Of a DNA stretch of 64,000 bases, positions 9,301 through 18,234 are shown in pieces; the stretch's first letter is position 1, and every line of letters starts with the position of its first letter. Both the position numbers and the translations under genes were made by a program. The stretch is from Segatella copri. GTDB taxonomy: Bacteria > Bacteroidota > Bacteroidia > Bacteroidales > Bacteroidaceae. Below the pieces are notes generated by a model, which saw only the letters and a program-made list of their open reading frames with translations, did no database searches and was not told the DNA's origin. Location: contig NZ_NMPZ01000004.1 in assembly GCF_002224675.1 (NCBI RefSeq), positions 62,001-126,000 of the forward strand. Reading direction: 5' to 3'.

Positions 9301-10506
9301 CAGACTCCAAGTCTGTTGGCTCAGCAGGTTAAGAAACTTACTCGTCCGGAATTGTGGTCAAAGTGTGAAGGATGTCCGATAGCTGATCGATGCTATATCA
9401 AATATAATGTAGATACGTTCCAGGACAGCAGTGCTGGAGATGAGGTAATCAGCCGTCTTGAATGGTTGGTTAGAACCATCGTATATAAGCGTGAACTTCA
9501 CATTACTATGCGTGATCTCCGCTCAATGATAGCATGGATGCTTACTCGTGACTACTCTTGTGATGAAGTAAAGCAGCTGGTAGAATATGTTCAGACAGAA
9601 CGTATTCCAGAATACTATTGGCAATACTATTATTTTAATCTTACAGCGCCAGTAGAAAGAACTGTGGATGATTTCATACTTCCGTCACTTGACTCAAATG
9701 ACCGTCTGGTTAAATTGCTCCGTGAAACTGATGTAGCTGGTGTTGCCCTGCCTGCATTCGACCGTGATCTCTATTACAGCAGTAAGCGCCCTGATGGATA
9801 TCTGATATTCAGCGACAGAAAGCATAGTCTGCTGAATGATTTCAATGAAAATAATGTAATTATACCTGCATACGAAGTAAAGTCTGACGAAATAAGAATG
9901 AAGGTTACTAGTCGCCACAAGACTTTTGTGCGTCATCAGTATTTTGAGGGCACCATCGACTACCGCAGACGTTTGCCGTATCGTTATGCCAGCAAGTTTG
10001 AAGAGCAACTTCGTGTTGAAGATGAAAAATCACTGAACGAAACCAAGCAGGATCTGGCACGTGCCATCTCGGCAAGTGAAGGCTGTGACAATGTTCTGTT
10101 GACGGAGGGATATCTTCTGTTGGCAAGTTCTAATGTGGCTGATCCTATATCAAAGAGTTATCGCAGATTTCCTCTAGATGAGTTTGAACTGTTTGTGAAT
10201 AAGACTGATCATTTGACAAAGTATATTGAGTATGAGAGTGACAGCTTGACTTTCCGTCACAAGATGGATAAATTCATCCAGTTGACAGTCAGTCTTGATC
10301 TTTATGAAATGTTGCAATATATTCGTGCAGGTTTCAGTCCTTCCGTTAACGATTTGCGTGGTCGTTTCATAGAACTTCAGATATTCAAGAACCTCTTGGA
10401 GGCAAAGACTTACTCGGAAATTCTCGTTACGAAGAATAACAGAAAATTCACCATAGTTCGTCTGGACAATAATAAGCATATAGTTATAGAACCTCTTAAA
10501 GCATAA
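6388..10506 (+). CDS. NERD - pseudokinase - Ser/Thr kinase - P-loop ATPase multidomain protein
   Basis: A 1372-residue protein with four recognisable parts. Residues ~14-150 are a NERD nuclease-related domain (AGEQRLLDFL, …EYDCIVLAPHAIYHLENKDW). Residues ~230-470 are kinase-like but have HRN instead of HRD (about 327) and NFG instead of DFG (about 348), so a pseudokinase is likely. Residues ~505-760 form a second kinase with GKGGFGRV (about 514), AIKIF (about 534), HRDIKPSN (about 627) and a DFN variant of DFG. A P-loop GNAGDGKT at about 837-844 opens a large C-terminal ATPase-like region with a CEGCPIADRC cysteine cluster near 993. NERD-kinase proteins are known from BREX-like and other defence loci. 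The PP2C phosphatase gene at 17548 is its logical antagonist. Confidence 0.85.
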   Translation: MAQLRKPIHDDGPVNAGEQRLLDFLCVKLPDNYMVIPNLNIPITGPNRVMKYWEYDCIVLAPHAIYHLENKDWAGNLEGDDWAWFRSGQEVANPHKTAGLKSRILASKIKNQHPDWHFGLIQTAITLSHPQQSKFGLDPTCDCYGQTFTLGNELIDFLTNPERVGRKAGAILDLQNQLTDLLTGQSVERRKTERTEIFNYQIEEVLQETEEFTEYLCVPKLIATAHYKIREYPLDVVGKSPKELEELTLKVQNASLAQEKIGTSPYIVQTICRMNEEQTYYYEISRYQDESSLRSKLRLKTFKQTDKISIILDVAHALKAAHQEQVFHRNVCPENIYVFEGGKAALANFGMAWFVEHSDFSFTVKNDIDMKSPYSAPEFMENDACAGSDIFSLGVIFYELMVGKKPFDSSLIFSAVMGGKLPDDLLPSKVSKDLPAWMDEIVKHTIVANLDERWQDADEFITFINNSIEEEKKTIQTVHSTTGGKTEEKKTWYLKDMKPGVKVTPSLTLHEILGKGGFGRVFKVWHDMQKQYLAIKIFERDASVDNAINEFEALKSLHHPNIVEFKYIDRTQQGLFYTLMELLEGENLQNYTRGDLRLPVDEVYKMAIQILGALKYMQEEQNPPVYHRDIKPSNIMWHKRQLYKLIDFNISTTTDDKSFGGTFPYMAPDLIVSGNKIDWDKSADTFALGITMYELLAHAYPWPGSNMRPSIHTLPTDIRKYNDKLTDEIAEFVMKSIITDRTKRFTSAKEMLEALQKIGVDRILKDTSCILDSPTVNANPVDYINSLYSQSRHGNSGTRAGSKAHAFDDLTYSETKLDKELIKDIKNLKYKLIIITGNAGDGKTAFIHRIESQGTDKKAYDSNNGSCFYLNGVRFESNYDGSQDEDDKANDDVLAEFLAPFTNQTDYTKATEGRVIAINEGRLVDFLSTRQEFKKLQDNIEEYFYKEGHVELLPGLMVINLNLRSVTAKDGQTPSLLAQQVKKLTRPELWSKCEGCPIADRCYIKYNVDTFQDSSAGDEVISRLEWLVRTIVYKRELHITMRDLRSMIAWMLTRDYSCDEVKQLVEYVQTERIPEYYWQYYYFNLTAPVERTVDDFILPSLDSNDRLVKLLRETDVAGVALPAFDRDLYYSSKRPDGYLIFSDRKHSLLNDFNENNVIIPAYEVKSDEIRMKVTSRHKTFVRHQYFEGTIDYRRRLPYRYASKFEEQLRVEDEKSLNETKQDLARAISASEGCDNVLLTEGYLLLASSNVADPISKSYRRFPLDEFELFVNKTDHLTKYIEYESDSLTFRHKMDKFIQLTVSLDLYEMLQYIRAGFSPSVNDLRGRFIELQIFKNLLEAKTYSEILVTKNNRKFTIVRLDNNKHIVIEPLKA

Positions 10507-10519
10507 GGAGAATACGATT

Positions 10520-12076
10520 ATGATACTGAAATTAAAGAAAGGAACCGTCCCATTCTTGAATAAAGACTTGCTCTATGTGGATTTTAAGTCGGTAAAATTG
10601 GATCGTGTTCTTACCAATCTGTTTACTAAGATGTATGCAGGTGGACAGCCTGTATCGTTGGCGTTTAGAAAAGAGTACACCATCGATATACTTAAAGATA
10701 ACTTGGAAAAATTAGAAGCCCAGGGTGTTCTCAATGGTGTAACTGACAATCCTGATGGTGTAGAAGACTGGCTTCGTAGCTCATTGTTGGAACTGGTGAA
10801 CCGTGGTAATGTTATCAAGGAACATGTATCTGCCTTGAAGCCGCTCCACCTGCTTAGTTTCCGTGTGCAGAACAGTAAATATTGTAGAGACTATCGTGCT
10901 TCCGACCAACTTTACCTGATGCTGAAGAGTAATCCAGAGGTAATGAATGGGTTAGTAAAATATCTGAGTAAGGGTTGGGATAAATCTTCTGGTGAGATTA
11001 ATACGCAGGAGGAACTTGATGTAGATACTACAGGCATTCTCTACATAACCAAGCCATTGCGCGAACGCAAGAGTATGAACAAGGAGGTGGATGTCATTCC
11101 ATTGCCATTGTTGAAGAAGCAGGCGGCCTTGTTTACAGATGACATCCGCAGACTGCTGATTTACAAGGATAAACTCCCGAGAGCCGTCTTCATCGATTAT
11201 CTCAGAATCCTTTGCGGATTGCATCTGACACTTTATACCATGAAGGTTGTTTATCTTCTGCCTAAGATGATAGAGGCAGGCACTCGTGAGGTAGAGGATG
11301 ACTGGTCTATGGTGGTAGATGTAACAGATAACTTGGATAGCATCGTAGCTCCATATGCTTGTAAGGACATAGAGCGTATGGAAAACAGCTATGGTAAGTA
11401 TATTCGTGCTACTTATATGATTGACATCATACAGGATAGAAAATCCTGTAGCGTGGATGAGGCTCTCCGCATATTGAAAGAAGACAATGATAAGCAGGGT
11501 GAGTACTATGAAGTGAAACTCAAGGATATAGAGAATAATCTTCCTAACAGTGATGAAAAGGAGTTTGACAAAAACGACTTCCGTGAAATGCTGGAGTTCT
11601 TCCCTGAGAATGACTACTTTGATATGTTTGTACATGTTTTGGAGAAGTCAAACTTAGGAGCCAGCCAATATCGCTATCTTCGAGAGTTCATAGATGCAGT
11701 ATCGATGAAGAACAGTTCTTCTATGCTGATGGCCGACAGCCGTTCTAAGCGCCATCCACGTCGAGGTGCTCTTGGAAGCAAGTTGCTGGAAACAATGGTT
11801 CAGCTTCTGGTGCTCAAAGAAAAACCGAATGGTGGTTACGAAACCCGTTCACTCTCTATCGATGAGTTGGCTAGTGCTATCCGTGAGCGTTACGGTCTCA
11901 TCATCAATGGTATAGAAGACGAGCGCTTTGCTGATGCTGATGTAGAAATGAATGCAGCATTCCATCTGAATATGGAAGCTTTCAAGAACAAGTTGCGTCA
12001 GATTGGATTCTACACAGATATGAGCGATGCTTGTATCCTTCAAAAAATTCGTCCACGTTATAAATTGGAAGACTAA
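10520..12076 (+). CDS. Conserved hypothetical protein of the MADS-like operon
   Basis: A 518-residue soluble, charged protein with no signal peptide, membrane segment, P-loop or nuclease motif that I can see. Helical stretches dominate (for example LPRAVFIDYLRILCGLHLTLY and the C-terminal ALRILKEDNDKQ… region). It lies 13 bp after the kinase gene, and its stop overlaps the next start as TAATG at 12076, so translation of the three large proteins is probably coupled. I do not recognise its family. Position suggests a structural or adaptor subunit linking the kinase protein and the large ATPase. Confidence 0.75.
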   Translation: MILKLKKGTVPFLNKDLLYVDFKSVKLDRVLTNLFTKMYAGGQPVSLAFRKEYTIDILKDNLEKLEAQGVLNGVTDNPDGVEDWLRSSLLELVNRGNVIKEHVSALKPLHLLSFRVQNSKYCRDYRASDQLYLMLKSNPEVMNGLVKYLSKGWDKSSGEINTQEELDVDTTGILYITKPLRERKSMNKEVDVIPLPLLKKQAALFTDDIRRLLIYKDKLPRAVFIDYLRILCGLHLTLYTMKVVYLLPKMIEAGTREVEDDWSMVVDVTDNLDSIVAPYACKDIERMENSYGKYIRATYMIDIIQDRKSCSVDEALRILKEDNDKQGEYYEVKLKDIENNLPNSDEKEFDKNDFREMLEFFPENDYFDMFVHVLEKSNLGASQYRYLREFIDAVSMKNSSSMLMADSRSKRHPRRGALGSKLLETMVQLLVLKEKPNGGYETRSLSIDELASAIRERYGLIINGIEDERFADADVEMNAAFHLNMEAFKNKLRQIGFYTDMSDACILQKIRPRYKLED

Positions 12077-15000
12077 TGGAAAATATTAAAACATTATATT
12101 ATGAACGCTTTATTCAGCATGTCGTTGAAAGCTATTCGCCAAAGCTGAAAGCTGCCAAGCCTGGTCATTGCATGAAGATTACAGGCTTGGCGATGAAAGA
12201 ACTGCGTGTATTGCTTCCACTGCTCCGTCCTTTGAATGGTAATATGGAAGTATTCATTCTTTCGGAAACAGAGAAGGGTGACGATTTTATACATGCAACG
12301 AAACTGATTGAGTTAAGAAACAATCCAGATAAGTCGGTATTGGTTCTTGTACCTTCAAACAGTCGTACATCAGCAGAAGACTCTTATGGTGATGCTACGT
12401 TCCAGAATCTTTCTGTGGCAAAACTCCAAGATACTTTCATGATGAAACTCATAGTTGAGTTGCCTGAGGAGAAAAAGTATTTATGGAAACAGATGACAGA
12501 TTTGTTTGAAGAGATTAAGCCTTCAAGATCAGCGGTGGTAAAATATCTGCTTTATCTCGAAATAGAGCAGTATGCCGATGAAGCTTGGGGAAATGGGCTC
12601 TATCTGTTTGGTATGTTGCCAGATAAGGATCTTGTAAAAAACGAGGGATCTGTAAGAAGAAGATTCATGCTCAATAAAGAGAAGGTATCATCTGTGATGG
12701 CAGATTTTTCTATAACTGCAGCCGATAGAATTGCAAGTTTACCTCTGGTTAGAAATACCGTTCAGAAGGAATTAATGCAATACTTTACGACGACAGATCA
12801 TATAGAGGATGCACTGTCTCTTTTTGAGAATATCCATGATTTTCACCCAGAATTCAACTATGCAGAATTGCCATGGATTGATAAGGGTATTGAGGATAAG
12901 CCTATAAAGGTTAAGGTGGATATTGTTCCTGGAAAGGAACCAAAGAAAGAACTCGTTCGTGATGCTGATACGGGAACTTTGGTTTTGGGTATCCCACAGG
13001 AAAAGAAAGGTAAGGTATCATTTACCATCACTACAGATCCATCTCCAAAAGACTATCCTGATATCTTTTCTTTTGAGATCGCATTGGTGAAAATCGATGA
13101 CTTCTCAGAAGTAGGGGTTTTGAAAAAGGCAAAGGTAGGAACCAATAAGCGTGCCTCCCGAAAACTTTCCTTGAATATATCTCATGGTATGTTTGAAGAA
13201 GGTGAATATCTGCTCCGTGTTCGTGCTCTTGACGAAAATGGAATCGTTCTTGATGCCTTGAAAGAATTTAAGGAAGAGCGAGTACAGGCTGCCTGGCTTG
13301 ATGCTAAAGAGCAAAATCCAAATCTCCAGATGGAACAGTTTCGTTTGGAGCAGCATGTGGCGTATTGTAACGAATCAGAAAGTTTTACTATCACAGAAGA
13401 TGATTTCATAGATGATGGTACTGTTGATAAGCGTGGAAAAGTAAACAGTTTTACTCAGGGTATCATACATTATCGCAGTACCCATCTCTATAAGGGTGAA
13501 GAGTTGGAACTCCCTCAGGGAGGAACGGATAGAAATGCTTGGATAGAGGGGTCTCTCAACAATACATACCAATTTGATTTTGGCGCAGCTTATGCTTATC
13601 AGATACAGTTGCCTAAGAAGCTGATTCAGCTTGAAACAACTTTCTTGCAGAATGATTCGGCTTTCGGACATGTGGAGGCTTTTCTTAGTGGAAATCCTAC
13701 AGATACAAAACTCTTGGACCCAACTGACAAGGCAAGACAATTTCCATTGTTCGTCGAAGCAAAAGGATTGAATATTCCAAATGAACTTTCGGCATTGCGT
13801 GAGGAATTGTTTGCCGTGATTCGTGAATCTGCAGATCATGGAGCAGGTTTGGTATGTACTACTGATTTCACGACAAATATGGGTCTTGTAAAAGCATATC
13901 TGTCTGAATATGATACATGGTTGAGAAATGCGGGTGAACAGAATTTGAATGAAGAGCAATTTATTACTCTCCAGAATCTTGATACTGTTCGTCTCACTGT
14001 TGAGTTGCCAGATGGTTCAAATACCCATGTAAAACTCATCACACCACTTCATCCATTGCGTCTTGCCTGGATGGTAAATCTCTATGAGTTATATCAAGAC
14101 TGGGAAGAAAAGACACTGGAGCACCCGTTGTATCGTAAGGCCTGGTATAGAAAATTGGATAAGTTATTCCTAGGTCTCTTGCCAATGGAAATTGCTCCGC
14201 TGATACTCTGTGAGAACTCTTTGAAAGAGGCATACCAATACATCGGAGAGATTACTTTCGGTTGGGGTGCATATGCACAACCTGCCTTTGGTCAGGAATC
14301 ATTTGCTTCAGGTTACCGCCAGTTGAAATCATATACAGCAATGTTGCTGAATGTGGCTCGTGAGAAACGAATAGACAGCGATGTAAGTAAAGAGTTGGTT
14401 GTTCGTCATCTTTTCAATTACGGACTATCTCATCCTTATACAGATAAACTGGTTATCAACTTGTTCAATGCCGGTGATGCAGCGGTATTTGCACAGGCTC
14501 TTATTGAATTGGAGAAAATCGGTTTGGGAATAGGACTGACTTATGAAGTGCGTTTGTTCTCAGATAACAACATGTTGCAATCAGGTGAAGCCTTTAAGGA
14601 TTTACTTGATCCTGATGCTGCTGGTGCTCCTGAGGCAGAGGTCTTCTCACAAGTTTCTGCTAATCGCTTGTTCCCAAAACTGCGCTTCTCGTTGAATAGG
14701 GTTAGCGATTTTATAGATGATCATAACAAGTATCAGGCACATCTGTCATTTCTGGTAAATCCATTTGCCGTCAATACCGAATTAGTACGTCCTGATGAAT
14801 TGAGCCGTTCTTTCTATTTGAATGGTACGATTTGCAGAAATGTGGTTAATGCCGTAAAGGAAGGTAAGTCATTTGTTTGGAATCGCTATTTCTCAAATAA
14901 GACTTTGCCAAATCCGGTATCTGAGTCGGCAAATATGGAAGTCAGCCTGTTCGCTCGTCTGCAAGAGGCTACAGGTAAATTGCTTTCTTCAACGCTTGAA

Positions 15001-17544
15001 GAATCTGTTCCGGCAACAACTCTCCGCTTGAAGGAGAATGACATGATGCTTCTATCTTTCGTACATGACAGTAGCGACTGGGTAATCACCTTTGATAAGA
15101 ATATGGGACCAGAGTTCTATGATCTTCCTTGTTTGGGTGATAATGATAATCTTTATCTCCTCGACTATATTCCAGGCGAGGAAGCAACAGGTGTGTCATC
15201 ATATCTGACCACAAAGCCTACAAGCGAAATTGGAGCTCTGATGATACCTTTGTTCAAGGAATATGGTATTAATCTGGAAAAGTATGAGAATTTCAAGCAG
15301 ATACTGGAAGATGTACGTTCTGTAAGTAGTTCGCTTATCATGCAGGTTAACGCAACTTCTCGTAAGGGATTTGAGGTTATAGGAACAACTTTGTGTAAAC
15401 GCTTCTTAGAAAAGAAAGGTATTACCAAAGAGTCTTTCCTTATTCCGATTGACCTCCATAAGGAGCTGTTTGTGGACTTGGATAACGAAAATAAGGAGCG
15501 TGCAGATAATCTTGTTGTGAAAATTGATTCTGCAAAGAAAGAGATACTCTTTACAGTAGTTGAAATTAAGTGCCGCAATGCTCATTACAATATGGAAGAA
15601 CTTCATGCTAAGATGGTTAATCAAATAGAAAATACCATCTTTGCCCTTCGTTCTCACTTTGAAATGGCCGTCGATGGGTACGACCGTCTCGATAGAGAGT
15701 TAAAGGTGCTTGAACTGAAGTCTTTTCTGGAGTTCTATATCCGCCGAGCAATGCGATATGGACAGTTGGATCCATTATATGCTCATGAATATTTGGAATT
15801 TCTGAGCAAATTGGCTGATGGATATACAATCCGTTTCAAGCAACTAGGAGTGGTTTTCGACTTTACCCAAATGGAACGTCAGAAGAAAGATTTCTATGGG
15901 GATGCTGTGATTTATACTATGGGCGAACCTGTGATAGGAGAAATTCTAAATACAGAAGGCTCTCTTGATACACAGGCACTTGAGGCTATGGACAAAGAAT
16001 TTGTTAATTATTTTGAGCCTACATATAGTCCGGTGAATGTGCATGTGGATGATGCCATTCTTCTTCAGCAGAATCAGAATACTGAAGAATCTGAGCAAAA
16101 TGATGAATGCGAGATTGTCATTCCGAAGAAAACAACAGTTACATCTGATGTAGAAACGCAACCGAGTTCTGAACATACGGCTGTTTCGTCAAATGAACAA
16201 AATGAACAGCCGTCAGTTTCGTTTACACCTGTAGAACAATCTCATGTTGGGCAGTCTCAATCTGGGAATGGCAGTGCTGGTAATGTGACTATAGAAAATG
16301 TATCGCAAGAAATTTCGGATCCGGATTATCAAGAGCCAAATTGCGATGTAATCATAGGAAAAAATGGTGCTTCTCCTCAGTATGGTGTGCTGGGTAAGAT
16401 GATTAGTAATGGGCGTGTCATAGGTCTGGATTTGAACGAGTGTAATACAGTTAGCTTGTTTGGTGTTCAGGGTGCCGGTAAGAGCTATACTATTGGTTCC
16501 ATAACAGAGATGGTACTTCGTCAATTTTCCAAGGTGAATAAGCTGCCAGCTCCGATGGCAAGTGTCATATTCCACTATAGTGACAGTATGGAATATGCTC
16601 CAGAATTTACTTCTATGGTATATCCAAACGATGAGTCTGGTCAATTGGCTAAGCTGAAAGCAGAATATGGTGCAAAGCCAGGCAATATTAAGGATGTAAT
16701 CTTATTGGCTCCTGAAAGCCAGGTTGAAACCAGAAAGTCGGAATATCCTGATCTTGAAGTCCATTCTATTGGCTTTGATTCTTCAGAATTGTCTGTTAAG
16801 GACTGGATGTTTTTACTTGGTGCTATGGGAAATGACTCTACTTATATAAAGGAGTTAAAGCAGATAATGAAGGCATGTCGTAATGATATGAGTTTAGTAA
16901 ACATCCGAAATGGTGTGGCAAACAGTAATCACATGAGTTCTTCTCAGCGTTCTCTTGCAGAACAAAAACTTGATTTCGCTGAAGAATATATCACGGATGG
17001 AAATAAGTTGCAACAGTATTTGAAACCAGGAAGGCTTATCATTGTTGACTTGCGTGATGAATTCATTGAAAAAGATGAGGCTCTTGGGCTTTTTGTGGTA
17101 ATGCTTAATATCTTCTCTTCAGTAATGAGGGTTGATGGTCAGGCATTCAACAAGTTTATCGTTTTTGATGAAGCTCACAAGTATATGAACAATAAGGAAT
17201 TGGTTAGTTCTATAACAACAGCCATTCGTGAGATGCGTCATAAAGGAGTTTCTATCATGATTGCCAGTCAGGATCCAATGAGTCTTCCAACGGAGATTAT
17301 AGAGCTAAGTTCTATTGTTGTTATGCATAGATTCAGTTCTCCTGCATGGGTAAAACATGTTCAAAAGGCAATAACTCCGCTCCAAACGCTTACTGCAACA
17401 GAAATGGCTGCACTTGGTTCTGGAGAAGCTTATCTGTGGGCAAACAAGGCTTCAGACAAAGCTATTACTCAACGTCCAATAAAGATAAGCATACGCCCTC
17501 GTGTAACAAAACATGGTGGTGATACGATTCAAGCGGTGAAGTAA
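12076..17544 (+). CDS. Giant protein with PD-(D/E)XK-like domain and C-terminal HerA/FtsK-like ATPase
   Basis: An 1822-residue protein. The first ~1080 residues have no motif I can name. Around residues 1095-1200 there is a nuclease-like pattern: GFEVIGTTLCKRFL, then RADNLVV (D at about 1143), then a strand with VVEIKCR (E-x-K at about 1163-1165), as in PD-(D/E)XK enzymes. After an acidic, Ser/Gln-rich linker (about 1340-1420), a P-loop GVQGAGKS (about 1462-1469), a Walker B VFDEAH (about 1697-1702) and an IASQDP segment mark a HerA/FtsK-superfamily translocase. HerA-nuclease pairing is a recurrent anti-phage effector arrangement. Here both activities seem to be in one chain, next to a methylase and a kinase. 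Confidence 0.82.
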   Translation: MENIKTLYYERFIQHVVESYSPKLKAAKPGHCMKITGLAMKELRVLLPLLRPLNGNMEVFILSETEKGDDFIHATKLIELRNNPDKSVLVLVPSNSRTSAEDSYGDATFQNLSVAKLQDTFMMKLIVELPEEKKYLWKQMTDLFEEIKPSRSAVVKYLLYLEIEQYADEAWGNGLYLFGMLPDKDLVKNEGSVRRRFMLNKEKVSSVMADFSITAADRIASLPLVRNTVQKELMQYFTTTDHIEDALSLFENIHDFHPEFNYAELPWIDKGIEDKPIKVKVDIVPGKEPKKELVRDADTGTLVLGIPQEKKGKVSFTITTDPSPKDYPDIFSFEIALVKIDDFSEVGVLKKAKVGTNKRASRKLSLNISHGMFEEGEYLLRVRALDENGIVLDALKEFKEERVQAAWLDAKEQNPNLQMEQFRLEQHVAYCNESESFTITEDDFIDDGTVDKRGKVNSFTQGIIHYRSTHLYKGEELELPQGGTDRNAWIEGSLNNTYQFDFGAAYAYQIQLPKKLIQLETTFLQNDSAFGHVEAFLSGNPTDTKLLDPTDKARQFPLFVEAKGLNIPNELSALREELFAVIRESADHGAGLVCTTDFTTNMGLVKAYLSEYDTWLRNAGEQNLNEEQFITLQNLDTVRLTVELPDGSNTHVKLITPLHPLRLAWMVNLYELYQDWEEKTLEHPLYRKAWYRKLDKLFLGLLPMEIAPLILCENSLKEAYQYIGEITFGWGAYAQPAFGQESFASGYRQLKSYTAMLLNVAREKRIDSDVSKELVVRHLFNYGLSHPYTDKLVINLFNAGDAAVFAQALIELEKIGLGIGLTYEVRLFSDNNMLQSGEAFKDLLDPDAAGAPEAEVFSQVSANRLFPKLRFSLNRVSDFIDDHNKYQAHLSFLVNPFAVNTELVRPDELSRSFYLNGTICRNVVNAVKEGKSFVWNRYFSNKTLPNPVSESANMEVSLFARLQEATGKLLSSTLEESVPATTLRLKENDMMLLSFVHDSSDWVITFDKNMGPEFYDLPCLGDNDNLYLLDYIPGEEATGVSSYLTTKPTSEIGALMIPLFKEYGINLEKYENFKQILEDVRSVSSSLIMQVNATSRKGFEVIGTTLCKRFLEKKGITKESFLIPIDLHKELFVDLDNENKERADNLVVKIDSAKKEILFTVVEIKCRNAHYNMEELHAKMVNQIENTIFALRSHFEMAVDGYDRLDRELKVLELKSFLEFYIRRAMRYGQLDPLYAHEYLEFLSKLADGYTIRFKQLGVVFDFTQMERQKKDFYGDAVIYTMGEPVIGEILNTEGSLDTQALEAMDKEFVNYFEPTYSPVNVHVDDAILLQQNQNTEESEQNDECEIVIPKKTTVTSDVETQPSSEHTAVSSNEQNEQPSVSFTPVEQSHVGQSQSGNGSAGNVTIENVSQEISDPDYQEPNCDVIIGKNGASPQYGVLGKMISNGRVIGLDLNECNTVSLFGVQGAGKSYTIGSITEMVLRQFSKVNKLPAPMASVIFHYSDSMEYAPEFTSMVYPNDESGQLAKLKAEYGAKPGNIKDVILLAPESQVETRKSEYPDLEVHSIGFDSSELSVKDWMFLLGAMGNDSTYIKELKQIMKACRNDMSLVNIRNGVANSNHMSSSQRSLAEQKLDFAEEYITDGNKLQQYLKPGRLIIVDLRDEFIEKDEALGLFVVMLNIFSSVMRVDGQAFNKFIVFDEAHKYMNNKELVSSITTAIREMRHKGVSIMIASQDPMSLPTEIIELSSIVVMHRFSSPAWVKHVQKAITPLQTLTATEMAALGSGEAYLWANKASDKAITQRPIKISIRPRVTKHGGDTIQAVK

Positions 17545-17547
17545 TAT

Positions 17548-18234
17548 ATGAAGGTATTTGAATATACAAACAAAGGTAGTAGGGAAGAGAACCAGGACTA
17601 TGTTGTTCATGGTTCTCTTTCTGAAGAATCTTGTGCATTTGTTGTAGCTGATGGCATGGGAGGCTATTCTGAAGGTGCTATGGCGTCGAAGGTAGTTGGT
17701 GACGCTTTGCTAGACTTTATCGAATTAAACTATACAAGTTTTGAACCTGCCATTTTGTTGAAGGAAGCTATTTCATTTGCTAACGATGCACTTATGCTGA
17801 AACGTATAGCGCTTGGTGTCTCAAAGATGGGATGTGTTGTAACTGTTCTCTTTATTACTAAGGGGTATGCATATCTGTCATGGTTGGGTGATAGTCGTAT
17901 ATATATGTATAGGGATGGTAAAGAAGTCTATCGCACGGAAGACCATTCTGTCATAAATGAATTAGCTAAGATAAGGAGTCTTGTACCATCAAGTTATGAT
18001 AAGTATGCTTCTGTTGTCACAAAGTCTATAATGGGCGATGTTCCGGTAGATGTTGCTCCTATACGTAAAGTCAAAATCGAAAAAGGTGATATTTTTATCC
18101 TTTGTACGGATGGACTTCATAAAGAACTTGACATGACAAGAATAGTGGATTATAATGAAAACAAGAAGGATGATTTTGATTCATTTGCTCCTCGTGTTTC
18201 TGATAATTTTTCATTCATAAAGATTGAAATATGA
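17548..18234 (+). CDS. PP2C-family Ser/Thr protein phosphatase
   Basis: A 228-residue PPM/PP2C phosphatase. Visible metal-binding motifs are REENQD (residues 12-17), VADGMGGYSEG (33-43), WLGDSRIYMYRDG (near 112) and ILCTDGLHKE (near 190), with the usual EDHS and INELA elements between. It is short but has the core catalytic residues. It starts 3 bp after the giant ATPase gene, and its stop overlaps the start of the next gene (ATGA at 18231-18234). Its probable role is to reverse phosphorylation by the kinase encoded at 6388-10506, so the operon contains a complete phospho-switch. Confidence 0.9.
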   Translation: MKVFEYTNKGSREENQDYVVHGSLSEESCAFVVADGMGGYSEGAMASKVVGDALLDFIELNYTSFEPAILLKEAISFANDALMLKRIALGVSKMGCVVTVLFITKGYAYLSWLGDSRIYMYRDGKEVYRTEDHSVINELAKIRSLVPSSYDKYASVVTKSIMGDVPVDVAPIRKVKIEKGDIFILCTDGLHKELDMTRIVDYNENKKDDFDSFAPRVSDNFSFIKIEI

